Source: Spiroplasma sp. NBRC 100390
Lineage (GTDB): Bacteria > Bacillota_I > Bacilli_A > Mycoplasmatales > Mycoplasmataceae
NCBI RefSeq assembly: GCF_001886495.1
Contig: NZ_CP018022.1
Location: 868,001-932,000 of the forward strand
Direction: 5' to 3'
DNA length: 64,000 nt
Part shown: one piece after another, positions 10,707 to 22,107 of the stretch
How the letters are laid out: the number at the start of each line of letters is the position of its first letter
How positions within the stretch are numbered: the stretch's first letter is position 1
Position numbers and translations under genes: made by a program
Notes under the pieces: generated by a model
Told to the model about the DNA's origin: nothing
The model's database searches: none
What the model saw: only the letters and a program-made list of their open reading frames with translations

Positions 10707-12215
10707 TTAATCATTTGTTTCTTCAAAAATAGTTTGAATATTATTTAATAAATTTCCTTTAATATAAGTTAATTCATTATCTAATAAATGACAACTTGTT
10801 TTGACATCATATCATAAAACATGATCATTAATAGTGGTTTTTCTAAAGTTAATTTTATTAATATTTTCTTTTAATAATTCTAATAGTTTAGCACTTTCAA
10901 GATGATCAATAATTAAATTAATTGCTTGTTGATTTGAAGTGAATTTATATCCTTCAAAAAAATTAATAAAATTGATAGCATATTCTTCTTTTCATTTTGG
11001 GTTGGTTGAAAAAATATAATCTTTAAATTCAAATAAATGCATTTTTTGGTTAAATGTCCAATAAAAAGTTTTAATTTGATCAATAACATCAGGACTAATT
11101 TCCAATTTCTTTTCATTAACATTAAATGTTAACGTTAAAAATTGCATAAATAAATTAATAATAATATTTTCCGCTGCTTTTTTAACCTCTTTATGATATT
11201 TATTAAGATTTTTTTGAATTAACGGAATATCATAAAATAAATTATAATCAATTAAAAAAGCATATTTGATTCGATTCCGTAAATAATTATCATAAAAAGC
11301 GGCATAAATTTTCTTATTAGTAATTGCCATTTCATAATAATTCGTAATTAATTTATCATTAATTGGTAACGCTAATAAATAATCAATAAAAAACTTATTT
11401 AAACCTTGGTATTGAAATTGAGTAATTTGATGATACGATAAAAAATACTTTCGATATTGACTAATACTCATTTTTCGTCAAATTGCTTCCGAACTAGTGG
11501 GATTTGAAAGATCAAAAGCTATTTTTTCAGTTTTAACTGGCTCAGGAAATTCATTAGTTTCTTCCACCATCACTTCATCAGACTCATCTTTTAAAATAAT
11601 ATTTCGTTTTGTTGGGTCAATATAATTTTCATCATCATTCACTGTTACATTTTTTCAGCCTTCTTTAGCATATTTTTCTGAAGAATTAAGATTATTAAAA
11701 GCCAAATCAGGAATATCAGCTAAAGCAATTTTGGGTTTTTCTTTTTCATTTTTAATTGGATATAACACTTGCATAAAATTACGATAACGGTCAGGAAAAG
11801 ATAAACTACTAACATCAATTGTTTTTCGAGTCAATATTGTTTTTGGTTTTAATTCCATTTTTGGTTTTTCTTTTTGTTTGGCAGATGGTATCTTTTTTTG
11901 ACATGCTGCTGGTGGGTCAAGAACCTTTGCTTGTTCATTTTCTTCAGCATCTTGTTGACGACAACCAAATGATTCTAATGTTTCATTGCCAACATAACCA
12001 TAACCACGCAGAAAAACAACACGATTATCTTTTAATAATGTAATAAATTGATTTGCTTGCTCTGATGTTACAGTTGGAAAATATGTATGAATTAAATTTA
12101 ATAACTCAGCTTTAATAATTCGATTACCATTTTTTGGCAAATATGTTTTAAATAAATATATTTCTAAATCCTTTAGATTTTTCATTTTCTTAATTTTAGC
12201 TAAATCAAATTTCAT
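10707..12215 (-). CDS. Hypothetical partner of the helicase operon
   Basis: 502 residues, soluble, no signal peptide. The first 80 residues (from MKFDLAKIKKMKNLKDLEIY to about VFLRGYGYVGN) look like a small helical, possibly winged-helix, domain with a beta hairpin at the end. A low-complexity, Lys/Pro-rich linker follows (residues 85-130), then a region of acidic and aromatic stretches, and a C-terminal helical domain of about 220 residues. It starts 8 bp after the stop of the helicase gene, behind AGGAGG, so the two are surely cotranscribed and probably act together. I recognise no family. A DNA-recognition or adaptor role is inference only. Confidence 0.75.
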
Positions 12216-12223
12216 AAGGCCTC

Positions 12224-15200
12224 CTATTTACCAATAATCTTTTGTACAATGGTGTTAATAATATCTGCTTGCTGATTTTTTGCCATTCAATTACTAGATA
12301 AAATTGATTCAATCTTTCAACCGCGGTCAAACAAATACTTTTGACGATAAAAATCATATTCTTTTTGTTCAACCCCAATTGGATATGTTAAATCATCACA
12401 AATAATTCCTAAAACATAATGATCCTTATTTTGATCATAAATTGTAACATCAATTTGATAAGTTCCTTGTACGGTATGCGTTGCAATTTGATAACGATCA
12501 TATTTGCTTAATGCAGTTCTTAAAGCATCTGCCACTTCTGATACAAATTGTCGATTAAGTTTAGAACCTTGCTGTTCTTGATGATAACTTTTAGCTGTTG
12601 TTAACTTTTCTAATACTTTATGTTCTTGATCTTTGCCACGATTTAATTGCTCAACATATTCCAAATAATATTTAAAGTATCGTGGCCCAGGGTGTTTTGA
12701 ATCCTCTGAAATTAATGATGACGGAAATGATTTAACAATATAAATCTTTTCTTTTGCCCGGGTAACAGCAACATTTAAACGGTTTTCACCTCCTGCTTGT
12801 GATAACGGTCCAAAAAATTGCATAAATTTATTACTTTCATCACGAGCAAAACCAATTGAAAAAATAATAATATCACGTTCATCACCCTGAATATTTTCAA
12901 TATTTTTAACAAATAATCCCTCATTACGTCCATCATACACACGATGTAACTCTTGTTCTAGTTCGGGTGTTCTTTCAAATTCTTCAGTTAAATATTGTCA
13001 AATTAAATTTTTTTGAACTTCATTGAAGGTAACAACTCCAATTGTTTCTTGATGTTTTCGCGTTGTAATAATTTCTTTTATTAAAGCAACAACTCGCTTT
13101 GCTTCGGGAACATTACCCCGATTTTTTCAAACTCCATCGGGAACTTCAATTAGTTTTAATGGAAAATCTTTTTTTGTTTTATTGGAAATCATAATTAAAT
13201 TATTATCATAAAAAGCAGCATTTGAAAAATTAATTAATTCACTATATTTTGACCGGTAATGAAACCGCAACATACTAGAATTATATTGTTTGCTAGCAAA
13301 GTCAAGTAAACTTTTATCTGTTAAGTTTGTTTCAATTTCTAATAATTCCGCACTATTTTCCAATCCTTCATAATCAAACCGCGATGAAAAAAAGTTTGTT
13401 GGTCCTAATTGTTTTTTATCACCAGCCACTAAAATTCGATTAGCACGATAAATAATTGGAATTGCCCGTTCAATAAAAATTTGTGATGCTTCATCAAAAA
13501 TTAATTGATCAAACTCCTGGTGCTTTAATGGTAATAATTGCGAAGCAATATCAGGAGTTACCATAATTACTGGAAATAATGTTTTAATTAATTCATAGTT
13601 GTTTTTAAAAAAATAAGTAATTGATCTTTTTGTTTTCTTTTTACATTCTTCAATAATTTTTGGTAAGGTCTCAATGAAGTTTTCTTTAATAGAATCACGA
13701 ATTTGTTGATGATATAAATAAGTTAAATATTCTGTAGTATTAAGCATGGATTTATCACTTAAATTAGTTAGTTCTTTCCGTCAATTTAAAGTTCCAACTT
13801 TTAATAATGCATCATGTTTAAGTTCATATTGATGAACAAAATAATGTTGATAAAGCAACGGAATATCTTCTTCCCCGGTAATAATTGGTCCTAAATAAGC
13901 ATATAAATCATAGTTTTTATCTTCGCGTTGTAACTGGTCATTTTGATCAATTAAATCTAATCGATTAACAAAATAATCAATATTTTTAAATTCTGTTGTT
14001 AAAGCTGCAATTAATTCTTGTTTTTCAACTTTAAATAAGTTAAATTTATTGTCATCAACACTATTAACGGTGTAACTAACAAGATTATTATTTAATAAAT
14101 TAAAAATTAGAGCTAAAAATTTTTGTGGTTTTAATCCTTCCGCCCTTTTTAACATTTTTTTAAATTCTTTCGCACTAAACCGATGATAAATTGTACCAAA
14201 ATTTGGAAAATCATTAAATAACGCCAAAAACTTCTGAACAACCATTGTATTCTGATATATCCGATGACAATGTCGTAAATAATCATCATATTCCAATTCA
14301 AAAAAATAAGAGCGACTTAATAACTCAAAATCTAATGTCATTGGGTGCGTTTTAACATTATCTAAAAATTGACGGTAGTCTTGATACTCATTTTGACGCG
14401 CAAAAACCTTGTATCTTTTAATATCATCAAACAGAGTGTCCATTTTGTTTAAGAATGTTGCGCTTTCAACTGGTGGGTACAACTGATTAATATTATTAAT
14501 ACTATCTAAAATTTTTTGATAAAAACTTTCTTTTTCTTCTAAGTTCGTAATCATCAAAGCATAATTTTGAATTTTTTTCATATTATTATAAACAACCTTA
14601 ATTGCGTCCTGTTTTTCAGCACAAAAAAGAACTCGTTCACCACGATATAAATTATTAACAATTAAATTACTAATTGTTTGTGATTTTCCCGTTCCCGGTG
14701 GTCCTTGAATAATAGTATTTTTTTCTAAAGCTTTCTTAATCGCCACTTTTTGGGAAATATCATAATTATTAATCGCCATAACGGCACTTTCTGTTAATTC
14801 TTCTTGATATCGTAACTGATTTTCTTTTCAATCTTCTTCAACATTATATTCATTTTCAAAAATCCTATTAACAGAATCATCAGGCACTTTTTCTAAATCA
14901 CAATAATCACGATATAACGTTGTTGAAGAAATGTTATACATTCCAAGATAACCATCAAGAACTAAACCTAAATTATTATTTTGATAATTATTGTTTAAAT
15001 AACTATCTAAGTTGCCATCAAAATTAAAAAATAACTGTTCTTGTTGTTTATAATAATTCAAATTATATAAATGATTAATTTTATCTTCATTTTTAACCTT
15101 AAACCCTAATGTTTTTAAATCAGCAATTGCCTTCATAAAAATATCGTCCGTTAAAGTTAATGAATCAAAACTAAATTCTGCAACATTATAATTACCATCT

Positions 15201-15886
15201 TTAATTTGACTTAAACGAATAGCAGAATTTAATAAGATTTCATCGTGTTTTGTTGCAATAACAATTTCATTTTTAGTCCGACTAATTTCATTAATTGGTC
15301 ATAATAATAATGGTGCTCGAAAAACTTTTTGTGATTGTGTTAAACCTTCAATATATGGTCACCCAATATATAGGGGATTAATATTTTTTTCAAATAAATA
15401 TAATTTAGCATCTTGTAAAATTCGCGCAAATTTATTAAAAGTTTTTGTCGTTTCTTCAGTAATAATTTTTTCTAATTTTAATAAGCTTTCTTCACTGATT
15501 TTTTTCCCCTCTTTTTTTATAAACAACGTAAAAATAAACTCAAGAATTTTTGAATAATGCAGAATTGGATACTTACTAAAACCATGTTGTTTTAAATGCA
15601 AAGCAAATTCTTCATCGTTTTTACTTTTATTAATAATTCCACCAACATAACCACAAATTTCTTTAATTGTTTCTCCTGATAATTTTGTAATAATTAAATT
15701 TTCTTTTTTACTAATATTTTTTCAAACTTTTTCCGGGTTATGATTTGACAAAAATAACAAATCTAACAAATTAATAATATTTTTACTTTTTGTATTGATT
15801 TTTGTTAAAAAAATGTCTCCTACTGATTTATCATTTAATAGTCGTTTTTTATACTCACTCAAAATTGTTAAAATATTTTTTTTCAT
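12224..15886 (-). CDS. DUF4011-type SF1 helicase with REase-like C-terminus
   Basis: 1220 residues. Order of parts: a DUF4011-like N-terminal region (about 1-350, including APLLLWPI), Walker A GPPGTGKSQTIS at about 395, motif II DEASQ at about 798, GDKKQLGP, the HYRS motif, QGDERDIIIFSIG at about 1000, and NVAVTRAKEKIY (motif VI). The last 130 residues match the MTES_1575/Vsr-like endonuclease fold (GTYQIDVTIYD, LGIICDD, then YRQKYLFDRGW). The usual acidic residue before the CDG motif is Ile here, so nuclease activity is doubtful. Such multidomain helicases occur in defence islands and as chromosomal housekeeping copies. First gene of a two-gene operon. Many TGA=Trp codons break it under the standard code. 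Confidence 0.85.
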
Positions 15887-15975
15887 AGTTTTTCTCTTCC
15901 TATTAATCTTAATTATACTAGCACATTTGCTAAAAGTTGTAAAATATTAAAAAATATAGAAGCCTTTTTTAAAAC

Positions 15976-16013
15976 AAAAAGTAGTATTTTTGGTTTTAAA
16001 AATACTACTTTTT
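15976..16013. terminator. Bidirectional terminator
   Basis: Perfect 16-bp stem (AAAAAGTAGTATTTTT at 15976-15991, complement at 15998-16013) with a 6-nt loop and T-tracts on both strands. It separates the helicase operon from the secreted-protein operon to its right. Confidence 0.85.
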
Positions 16014-16070
16014 TCTAAATTAAAAGTTATTGAGGTATAAGTTATTATAAAAAATGATCCTATTATAAAG

Positions 16071-16796
16071 TTAATGGTGAAATAACCTTTGAACTTCACT
16101 GCGCAGTGAAGTTAATAATAATACTGGAAAAATAACACCATAAAGAAATGAAAGAGCTAAGAAATAAGAAACCATACTTACAAATAATTGCACTTTTTTA
16201 CTTTTTGAGTTAATGGCGACTAATCCTAATCAAAAAGAAATTAAACTTGCAATAAAAAGTATTACAATTGTTAAAAATGTTTCAAATGACATTTTTATTA
16301 CCGGTAAGTCCACCTTTCTTGTGATAAAAAAATTAAGCCCTGATGGTAATAAAATAACATAAAGTAACCATACCAACATTACTAAATTAAAAATTCAAAT
16401 CCCATGTTTTCCAACTTTGTTATATTTATCATTATAACTTTGTAAATCAAACGTATAACTTTCTTGACAACTAGGATCAAGATATAATAACACACTAGGA
16501 AAAAACATTATAATTGAAGGTAGCACACTAATTAAAATCAAGATTGGTCGAATAAATTTTGCTTTTTTAGTTTTAATACAAAAAATAACAATGTTACAAA
16601 TAAAACCAAAAAAAGTAAAACTAACCAAAATCATGCAATATGCCCACACTAACGAATAATTAAAATAATAACTTGTTATCTGACCACCGCTTGCTACTAC
16701 TTGATAAAATAAAAAGAATGGAAAAACTGCTAAAACACTAACTTGATAAAGCCCTATTATTCACATGCCTCATAAAAATAAATTATAATTTTTCAT
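16071..16796 (-). CDS. Integral membrane protein downstream of a secreted protein
   Basis: 241 residues with about six membrane segments and small loops; an external-looking loop (around PSCQESYTFDLQSYNDKYNK) carries acidic and aromatic residues. No recognised domain. It starts 18 bp after the stop of the secreted protein at 16815 and has no clear Shine-Dalgarno sequence, which suggests coupled translation. The pairing of a secreted small protein with a following polytopic membrane protein is what one expects of a toxin or bacteriocin and its immunity or export protein, but this is inference. The last codons contain a perfect 22-bp palindrome (16092-16113). Confidence 0.7.
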
Positions 16797-16814
16797 TATG
16801 ACAGTTTTTTACTA

Positions 16815-17477
16815 TTAACGATGTGAAAACCAAACTGGAGTCACCAAATAAAAATGAACTATCATTCCATCATCAGTGTTTCAATCATTACCAATTAAAC
16901 TTAATATTCCACTAGCAATTGCTATAATTGTACCATACGGTGTTTGTGATAACCCATCAGCAAAAATGCTACTAGCATTACCACCGTTTGTTAATAAATT
17001 ATAGACTTGGTCACATCTTCATTTTGCAATATGTAGTTTCCAATATCCAAACCAGTATCACTTTGTCTCTTGCATAAAACCATTATGCCAGCCATATGCA
17101 ATGTCATTAGCAAAAAATGGTCCATTAGCATTAAACTTAAGAATACCCAACTGGTCCATTACTTCTAAATAAGCAAGATACTCTTTACTTGTTAAAAGTT
17201 GATAAACGACAGTACTTCATAACCTTTGTTCCAATTGTTCAGGATCAATTTCAATTTTATTTTCTACTTTTCTAATTGCAGTTAATAAATTATTGTGTTG
17301 TTCAACACTAATTAAATTATCATCCTGCGCTATCTTTTGATCAGAAGTTATCTCACTTGTTGGTAGGCTCATCCGTTGTTTTGTTTTTGTTTCTTGTTTT
17401 TGTAAATTTTCATCTGTTATATTAATTGTTAGGGTTGTTAATGAAATGATACTAAAAATCATTAATAACTTTTTCAT
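16815..17477 (-). CDS. Secreted protein, bacteriocin-like C-terminal domain
   Basis: 220 residues with a cleavable-type signal (MKKLLMIFSIISLTTLTI) and no lipobox, so it is exported and released. A charged Gln/Lys region follows. The C-terminal 100 residues have WYWFGYWKLHIAK, then GGNASSIFADGL, a small-residue hydrophobic stretch TIIAIASGILSLIG and GMIVHFYLVTPVW. That order (aromatic WGY strand, Gly/Ala-rich hydrophobic helix, hydrophobic strand ending in P-x-W) resembles short secreted proteins of Firmicutes suspected to be bacteriocins. I recognise this only by pattern. The start at 17477 follows AGAAGGGAAG; an upstream in-frame ATG at 17531 has no RBS and no signal peptide logic. Confidence 0.7.
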
Positions 17478-17575
17478 TATTAAACTTCCCTTCTCTATAA
17501 GCTTAATATTATTTTTTAGGAACTTAAACAATTAATAAACAATTATCATAATTTCTTCTTGATTTTATTGTAGCA

Positions 17576-17615
17576 CAAAAAAATGATTCTTATTGGTTGC
17601 TCCAATAAGAATCAT
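17576..17615 (-). terminator. Terminator of the alpha/beta hydrolase
   Basis: A 14-bp perfect stem (ATGATTCTTATTGG at 17583-17596, complement 17602-17615) with a 5-nt loop, followed on the minus strand by seven T. Confidence 0.85.
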
Positions 17616-17624
17616 CATAATTTA

Positions 17625-18659
17625 TTAAATTATCAATTTTTTTTCTAAAAAATTTAAATCTCATTTTCTAGCAAACGCTAGTGTTTTTTGTTGATATGCC
17701 TTCTGATCAACCGCAAGTGCTCCAGAGTGTTCAGCCTTATTTACTAAAAAGATTTCACTCTTCTGGCTTTCCTGCTGTTGTAAATAATACATCACAACGG
17801 AATTATGATATTTTACGAAACTATCTTTTGTTCCATGAATAAATAAAATTGGTAAATCTTTTATCCGATCATTTTCTTTTAATAAATTCATATGCTTTAA
17901 ATCTGTTTTTGAATGCTTACGAAAATTACGATTAATCCCTAACGACATTAATCATCACGGTAACTTAACATATTTTCGTAAAAAAGCACGAATTTGCTGC
18001 ACTGGTTGTGAAAAAGGACAATCAACAATTAATCAATCAATTTTATTTTCATAATAAAACTGATGCGCAAATCATAATGCTGTTGAAGCACCCATACTAA
18101 TGCCAAAGACACCAATTACACTTGGGTTTTTATTTTGTTTTAATCATGTAATTAAAAAATTTAAAATAATTGAATTAGTAACACCTAAATCAGATTTATT
18201 ACCATAAGTATTTCCATGAGCATAAGCATCAAATGTTAAAATATTATATCCCGCTTGATAAAAATGATAAATATTTCGTAACCCAATATATTTATTTCGT
18301 TTAAAGCCGTGCAACCCTACAACTCATTTACTTGAAGTTGGATGTTCTAACATTAAGGTACTAATTTTATTATTATTGAACTCAATAAATGATTCTTGTA
18401 AATCACTTTCATTAATAACAAAATTTTTTAGTTTTTTTGCTTTAACATCTGCTTCTAATTGTTGCAATGTGTTTAATTCAACATTATTTTGATCAACGCC
18501 ACTCCGTTTATAATTAAAAAGATATGGAATAAATACTCTTGAACAAATAAAAGACAGTAATAAAACAATTGGGAAAAAGATAATTACTAATAAAATTTTA
18601 AGGAAAGTATAATTATATTGTCTTAGTTTTCGTAAGCTTTTTTTGTAATTTGCCTCCAT
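17625..18659 (-). CDS. Membrane-anchored alpha/beta hydrolase
   Basis: 344 residues. One membrane segment at about residues 20-42, then an alpha/beta hydrolase domain. The oxyanion strand is WVVGLHGFKRNKYIG, the nucleophile elbow GVFGISMGASTA (GxSxG), the acid lies in FIHGTKDSFV and the His in NKAEHSG. Members act on esters or lipids; the topology should place the catalytic part outside the cell. It is a paralogue of the protein at 30793-31854 (shared HG..xNKYxGLRxxxHFYQxGYNxLTFD region). It follows the nucleotidyltransferase gene on the same strand with 114 bp between. RBS present upstream of 18659. The substrate is unknown. Confidence 0.82.
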
Positions 18660-18773
18660 AGTTTCACCACCAATTTGCTATTTAATATATAATCATTAAT
18701 TATACAACAAAAGAAGAGAAAAATCTTAATTTAGTTAATATTTTTTGCATTATTTAAAATTATTTTTATTAAT

Positions 18774-19664
18774 TTATTTAGAATATTCTTGTTCTTTTTT
18801 GTTAAGATACTCTTCAATTTCAAGTGCTTTTTTATATTCTAACTTTTTATTACAAAGTTCATATCATTTTTGCGCATATTCATCTACATGGATTAAATAG
18901 GAAATATAATTCTTACACGTTTTTTTATTATCTGCACTATTTTTTAATTTAAAAGAAAAACCTTCTTTATTTTGATAAATCTTAGTATCTAAATTATACA
19001 TATCTCAAATTTTTTTTGATATGAGAAACAACATTTTATGAAATTGAGATATTTCTAATAAGTCATAAAAATCTTTTTCCTCTTCTAAGATATCTAACAT
19101 GATTGCTTGTAATGGCATATTTAAAATCTTTGCAATTTTATTAATAATGTTTCTAATTATATACACAAATTTAAAAAAATTTATATTATTATACTTACTA
19201 TTTATTTTATTGAATAACTTTTCATCATATGTTTCTTCTAAATTATCATAATCTTTAAAAATATAATCAGAATCCCCAACTGAAAATATCGGAACAATAT
19301 CAACTTTAAATTGGTTTTTCCCAATAATTTGCATTGACCTATTTTTATTTTCTACTTCCTCACCTTTTCGAATATTTTTTTTCAAAAAAATAAAAATATC
19401 TGCTTTTATTTTTTTAAATTTTTCAAGATTTAATTTATTTTCAAAATATTTTATTGAAATATCTAAATCGTTATCGTTTAACCTTCTTTTAAAGGTAACA
19501 GTTTTTGTTTTTACTGAACCCTTTAAGGCTATTTGATTTTTAGAAATAAAATTATTTTTAGTTAAAATAGATTCAATATCCTTAAATCTTTCTAACATTC
19601 TTTTATATTTAAAATTAAAATGACTGTTCTTTTTAAATTCTTTATATAACCATATATATGTCAT
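18774..19664 (-). CDS. CD-NTase-like nucleotidyltransferase, orphan
   Basis: About 296 residues. It carries the nucleotidyltransferase signature of the Pol-beta/OAS group: LKGSVKTKTVTF (GS motif, residues 49-50), NDNDLDISI (DxD, 66-68) and FKVDIVPIF (third acidic residue, D122). The VDIVP context is typical of CD-NTases and CCA/OAS-like enzymes that use two metal ions. Helices of the C-terminal half are lysine-rich and show no second domain. Start: 19664 has GGAG at 9 nt; an in-frame ATG at 19679 has only a distant AAGGG. Codons are even more A-rich than its neighbours, which suits recent acquisition. No classic CBASS effector is adjacent apart from an alpha/beta hydrolase downstream. Confidence 0.72.
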
Positions 19665-19867
19665 GAATTTATTCTCCATCTATTTTTAACATTTACCCTT
19701 AATATATATAAAATGTTCTTTAAATCAATGTAGAATTTTCATAGTCTTTAAAATAATATTATCATTTATTTATTTTTTAAATAAGATTTTTATCCTACTT
19801 ATTTTTAAAAATTATTATAATTGAGCTCAACAACCTTACCAAAAATTATCAAAAAATAATACTAAAT

Positions 19868-19912
19868 AACATATTTGTTAATAATTTTTAACACATTATT
19901 TGTAAATATGTT
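19868..19912 (+). promoter_or_regulatory. Possible operator upstream of the glycerophosphodiesterase
   Basis: An inverted repeat AACATATTT (19868-19876) / AAATATGTT (19904-19912) lies 33-77 bp before the start at 19945, in an AT-rich divergent region of 280 bp. A TATAAT occurs near 19816. Chance is possible at this base composition. Confidence 0.3.
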
Positions 19913-19944
19913 GTTTAATATTTATAAAAGGAAGGAATTTATTT

Positions 19945-20655
19945 ATGTTAATTGCGCATCGAGGTTTTCGTAGTCCCACCGGAGAAAATCGTATGGTTGA
20001 TTTTATTAATGCATTAAAAACTTGTCCTGGAGTTGAATTTGATATTAGGATGACGAAAGACCATCAAATCATTATTTTTCATGATCATAATTTTAAAAGA
20101 ATTGGAAATGTTAATGAAACTGTTCGTCATTTTACTTATCAAGAAATTAAGAATTTTGAATTCTTTAAAAAAAATCCCGAATTTTTACCACCTTTATTTA
20201 TTGATGATTTTATCAATAAAATTGCAGAACAATATCAAGTAATTAATGTTGAAATCAAACCAGATCGTTATAATGAACAAGAATTTACTTTAATCAAAAA
20301 AGCATTATTATTGTTACAAACAAAAACAAAAGCTGAGATTATTGTTTCTTCGTTTGGCCATGAAGCTTTAAAATTTATTAGTACTTTAAGTAGCCCTTTT
20401 AAAAAAGGTTATTTAATTGAGAGTTTAAAAGATATTGATCAAACTTTAATCACCAAGTTTGATTATTTACACCCGTCAATTGCAACAGTAAAACAAAAAA
20501 AGAATATTGCAATTATTAAAAACCTTAATCTACCATTAAATATTTGAACTTTTAAAAATGAAAAAGATCTTAAAATTATTAATAATTTATATCCCCAAGA
20601 TTTTATTCATAGTTATATTAGTGACATTGCAACTTTAAATCCCGCCTTAAAATAA
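19945..20655 (+). CDS. glpQ: Glycerophosphodiester phosphodiesterase
   Basis: 236 residues, cytoplasmic (no signal peptide). The GDPD catalytic order is clear: IAHRG at the N-terminus, VEFDIRMTKD, IFHDHNFKR and later NVEIKPD. The enzyme cleaves deacylated phospholipids such as glycerophosphocholine to glycerol-3-phosphate. In mollicutes this feeds glycerol oxidation and, where GlpO is present, hydrogen peroxide production. The next gene is an MFS transporter 25 bp downstream, so uptake and cleavage of glycerophosphodiesters are probably encoded together. RBS AAGGAAGG. Length is normal for the small bacterial cytosolic type. Confidence 0.9.
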
Positions 20656-20680
20656 TAGTTTTATTTTGAAAGGAAACAAA

Positions 20681-22051
20681 ATGGAAACATCAGAACAACA
20701 GAAAAAAATTAGTAGCAAAACAATATGAATTATTGCCCTTTTAGCACTAGCTGATGTCTTAGTAATGGCAGTACCATTCTACTTAAAAAACGTTATTTCT
20801 TCGGTAAAAATTTCAGAAGGATTAGGAATTAGCGCATCGCAGTTTTCCCAAGCCAATGCTATTTATGGATACGTAGCATTATTAAGTTATTTTCTTGGCG
20901 GTTATTTTGCTGATCGCTTTAATTTAAAAAAGTTAACCTTAATTGGCTTAGCAGGAATTGGAGTTGTTAGTATTTGATATGGCTTAATTCCTTTTATTAC
21001 TAGTGGAAAAATTATTCAAGTTTATGTTATTTTTTCCTTATGAAGTTTTATTACTTGTTTTATTTTTTGAAGTGCCCTATGAAAATTATTATCAGAACAA
21101 GGAACTCCCGCTGAAAACGGTAAACTAAATGGAATTCATGGAAGTTTAAATGGATTAATCGGAACGGTTTTAATTGCGATTGCTTATTTAGTATTTTGAT
21201 TATTTGAAAATGTTTGAACAGAATCATTAGGGCACTGAGCTTTTAGTGCCCTTGTATTTATTTTCTCGGGGTTGATTTTTATTAATTGTATTTTATTATG
21301 AAAATTTGTCCCTGATTTAAATCACAATTCAAATCAAAATAATAATTTTGATATTAGAGAATTAGGTAAAACATTAAAGAATTTTAAATTATGAATTGTT
21401 ACTTTATTGATTATGGGAGTTTATATGTACCAATCTGGTTTAAGTGTTTTTGTGACTTTTATGCAAGATGCTTTAAAGATTATTCCAATTATTGTCGTTG
21501 TTGTGGGAATTCTCCGAACATATTTCTTCCGGTTTTTATTTAGCGCTCCTGCTGGTAAATTAGCTGATCGTACCCAAAAATATATTTTATTTATTGTAAT
21601 TGGGTTAAGTTTAGCTTCTTTAATCACCATTGCTGCCATCAGTTTACCTGGTTATTATGAAACCTCATTTGAGGAACTGTCATCAACTTGAAAAATTGTT
21701 ATTCAAACCTTAATTATTATTCTATATTTGACATTAGGAATTATTTGTTGAGCATTAGTTACCAACCGTTGAGCAACAATTTATGAAATTAATATTAGTC
21801 AAAAAGAATATGCTGCTTCGGTTGGATTAATCTCCTTTATTGCCTTTTCACCTGATGCCTGGTTTTGACAAATTGATTCAATTCTGTTAAAAAATTATGG
21901 TACTGAAGCAGGCTATCTAACTAATAAATTAGCAAACCAAATTAGTTTAGCAATTATTACGGGGATTGGTCTTTTTGCCGCCCTCGCAGGAATGGTATTA
22001 TTGTTAGTTCTAAAAAAAGAAAAACAAGCAAAGCAACTTGCCACCCTTTAA
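20681..22051 (+). CDS. MFS transporter, likely for glycerophosphodiester or glycerol-3-phosphate
   Basis: 456 residues with twelve membrane segments. The loop 2-3 motif GGYFADRFNLKKL and its repeat after segment 8 (APAGKLADRTQKY) are hallmarks of the Major Facilitator Superfamily. It is cotranscribed with the glycerophosphodiesterase; substrate inference rests on that context. Some 15 Trp codons are TGA, so the standard code breaks it into many pieces. RBS GAAAGGAAA; ends just before a strong terminator. Confidence 0.85.
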
Positions 22052-22058
22052 TCTTAAA

Positions 22059-22093
22059 AATAAAAAGAACTGTAAACGACAGTTCTTTTTATT
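22059..22093. terminator. Bidirectional terminator
   Basis: A perfect 15-bp stem (AATAAAAAGAACTGT at 22059-22073, complement 22079-22093) with a 5-nt loop separates the convergent MFS and APC genes. Confidence 0.85.
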
Positions 22094-22107
22094 AAATAAC
22101 ATTTATT

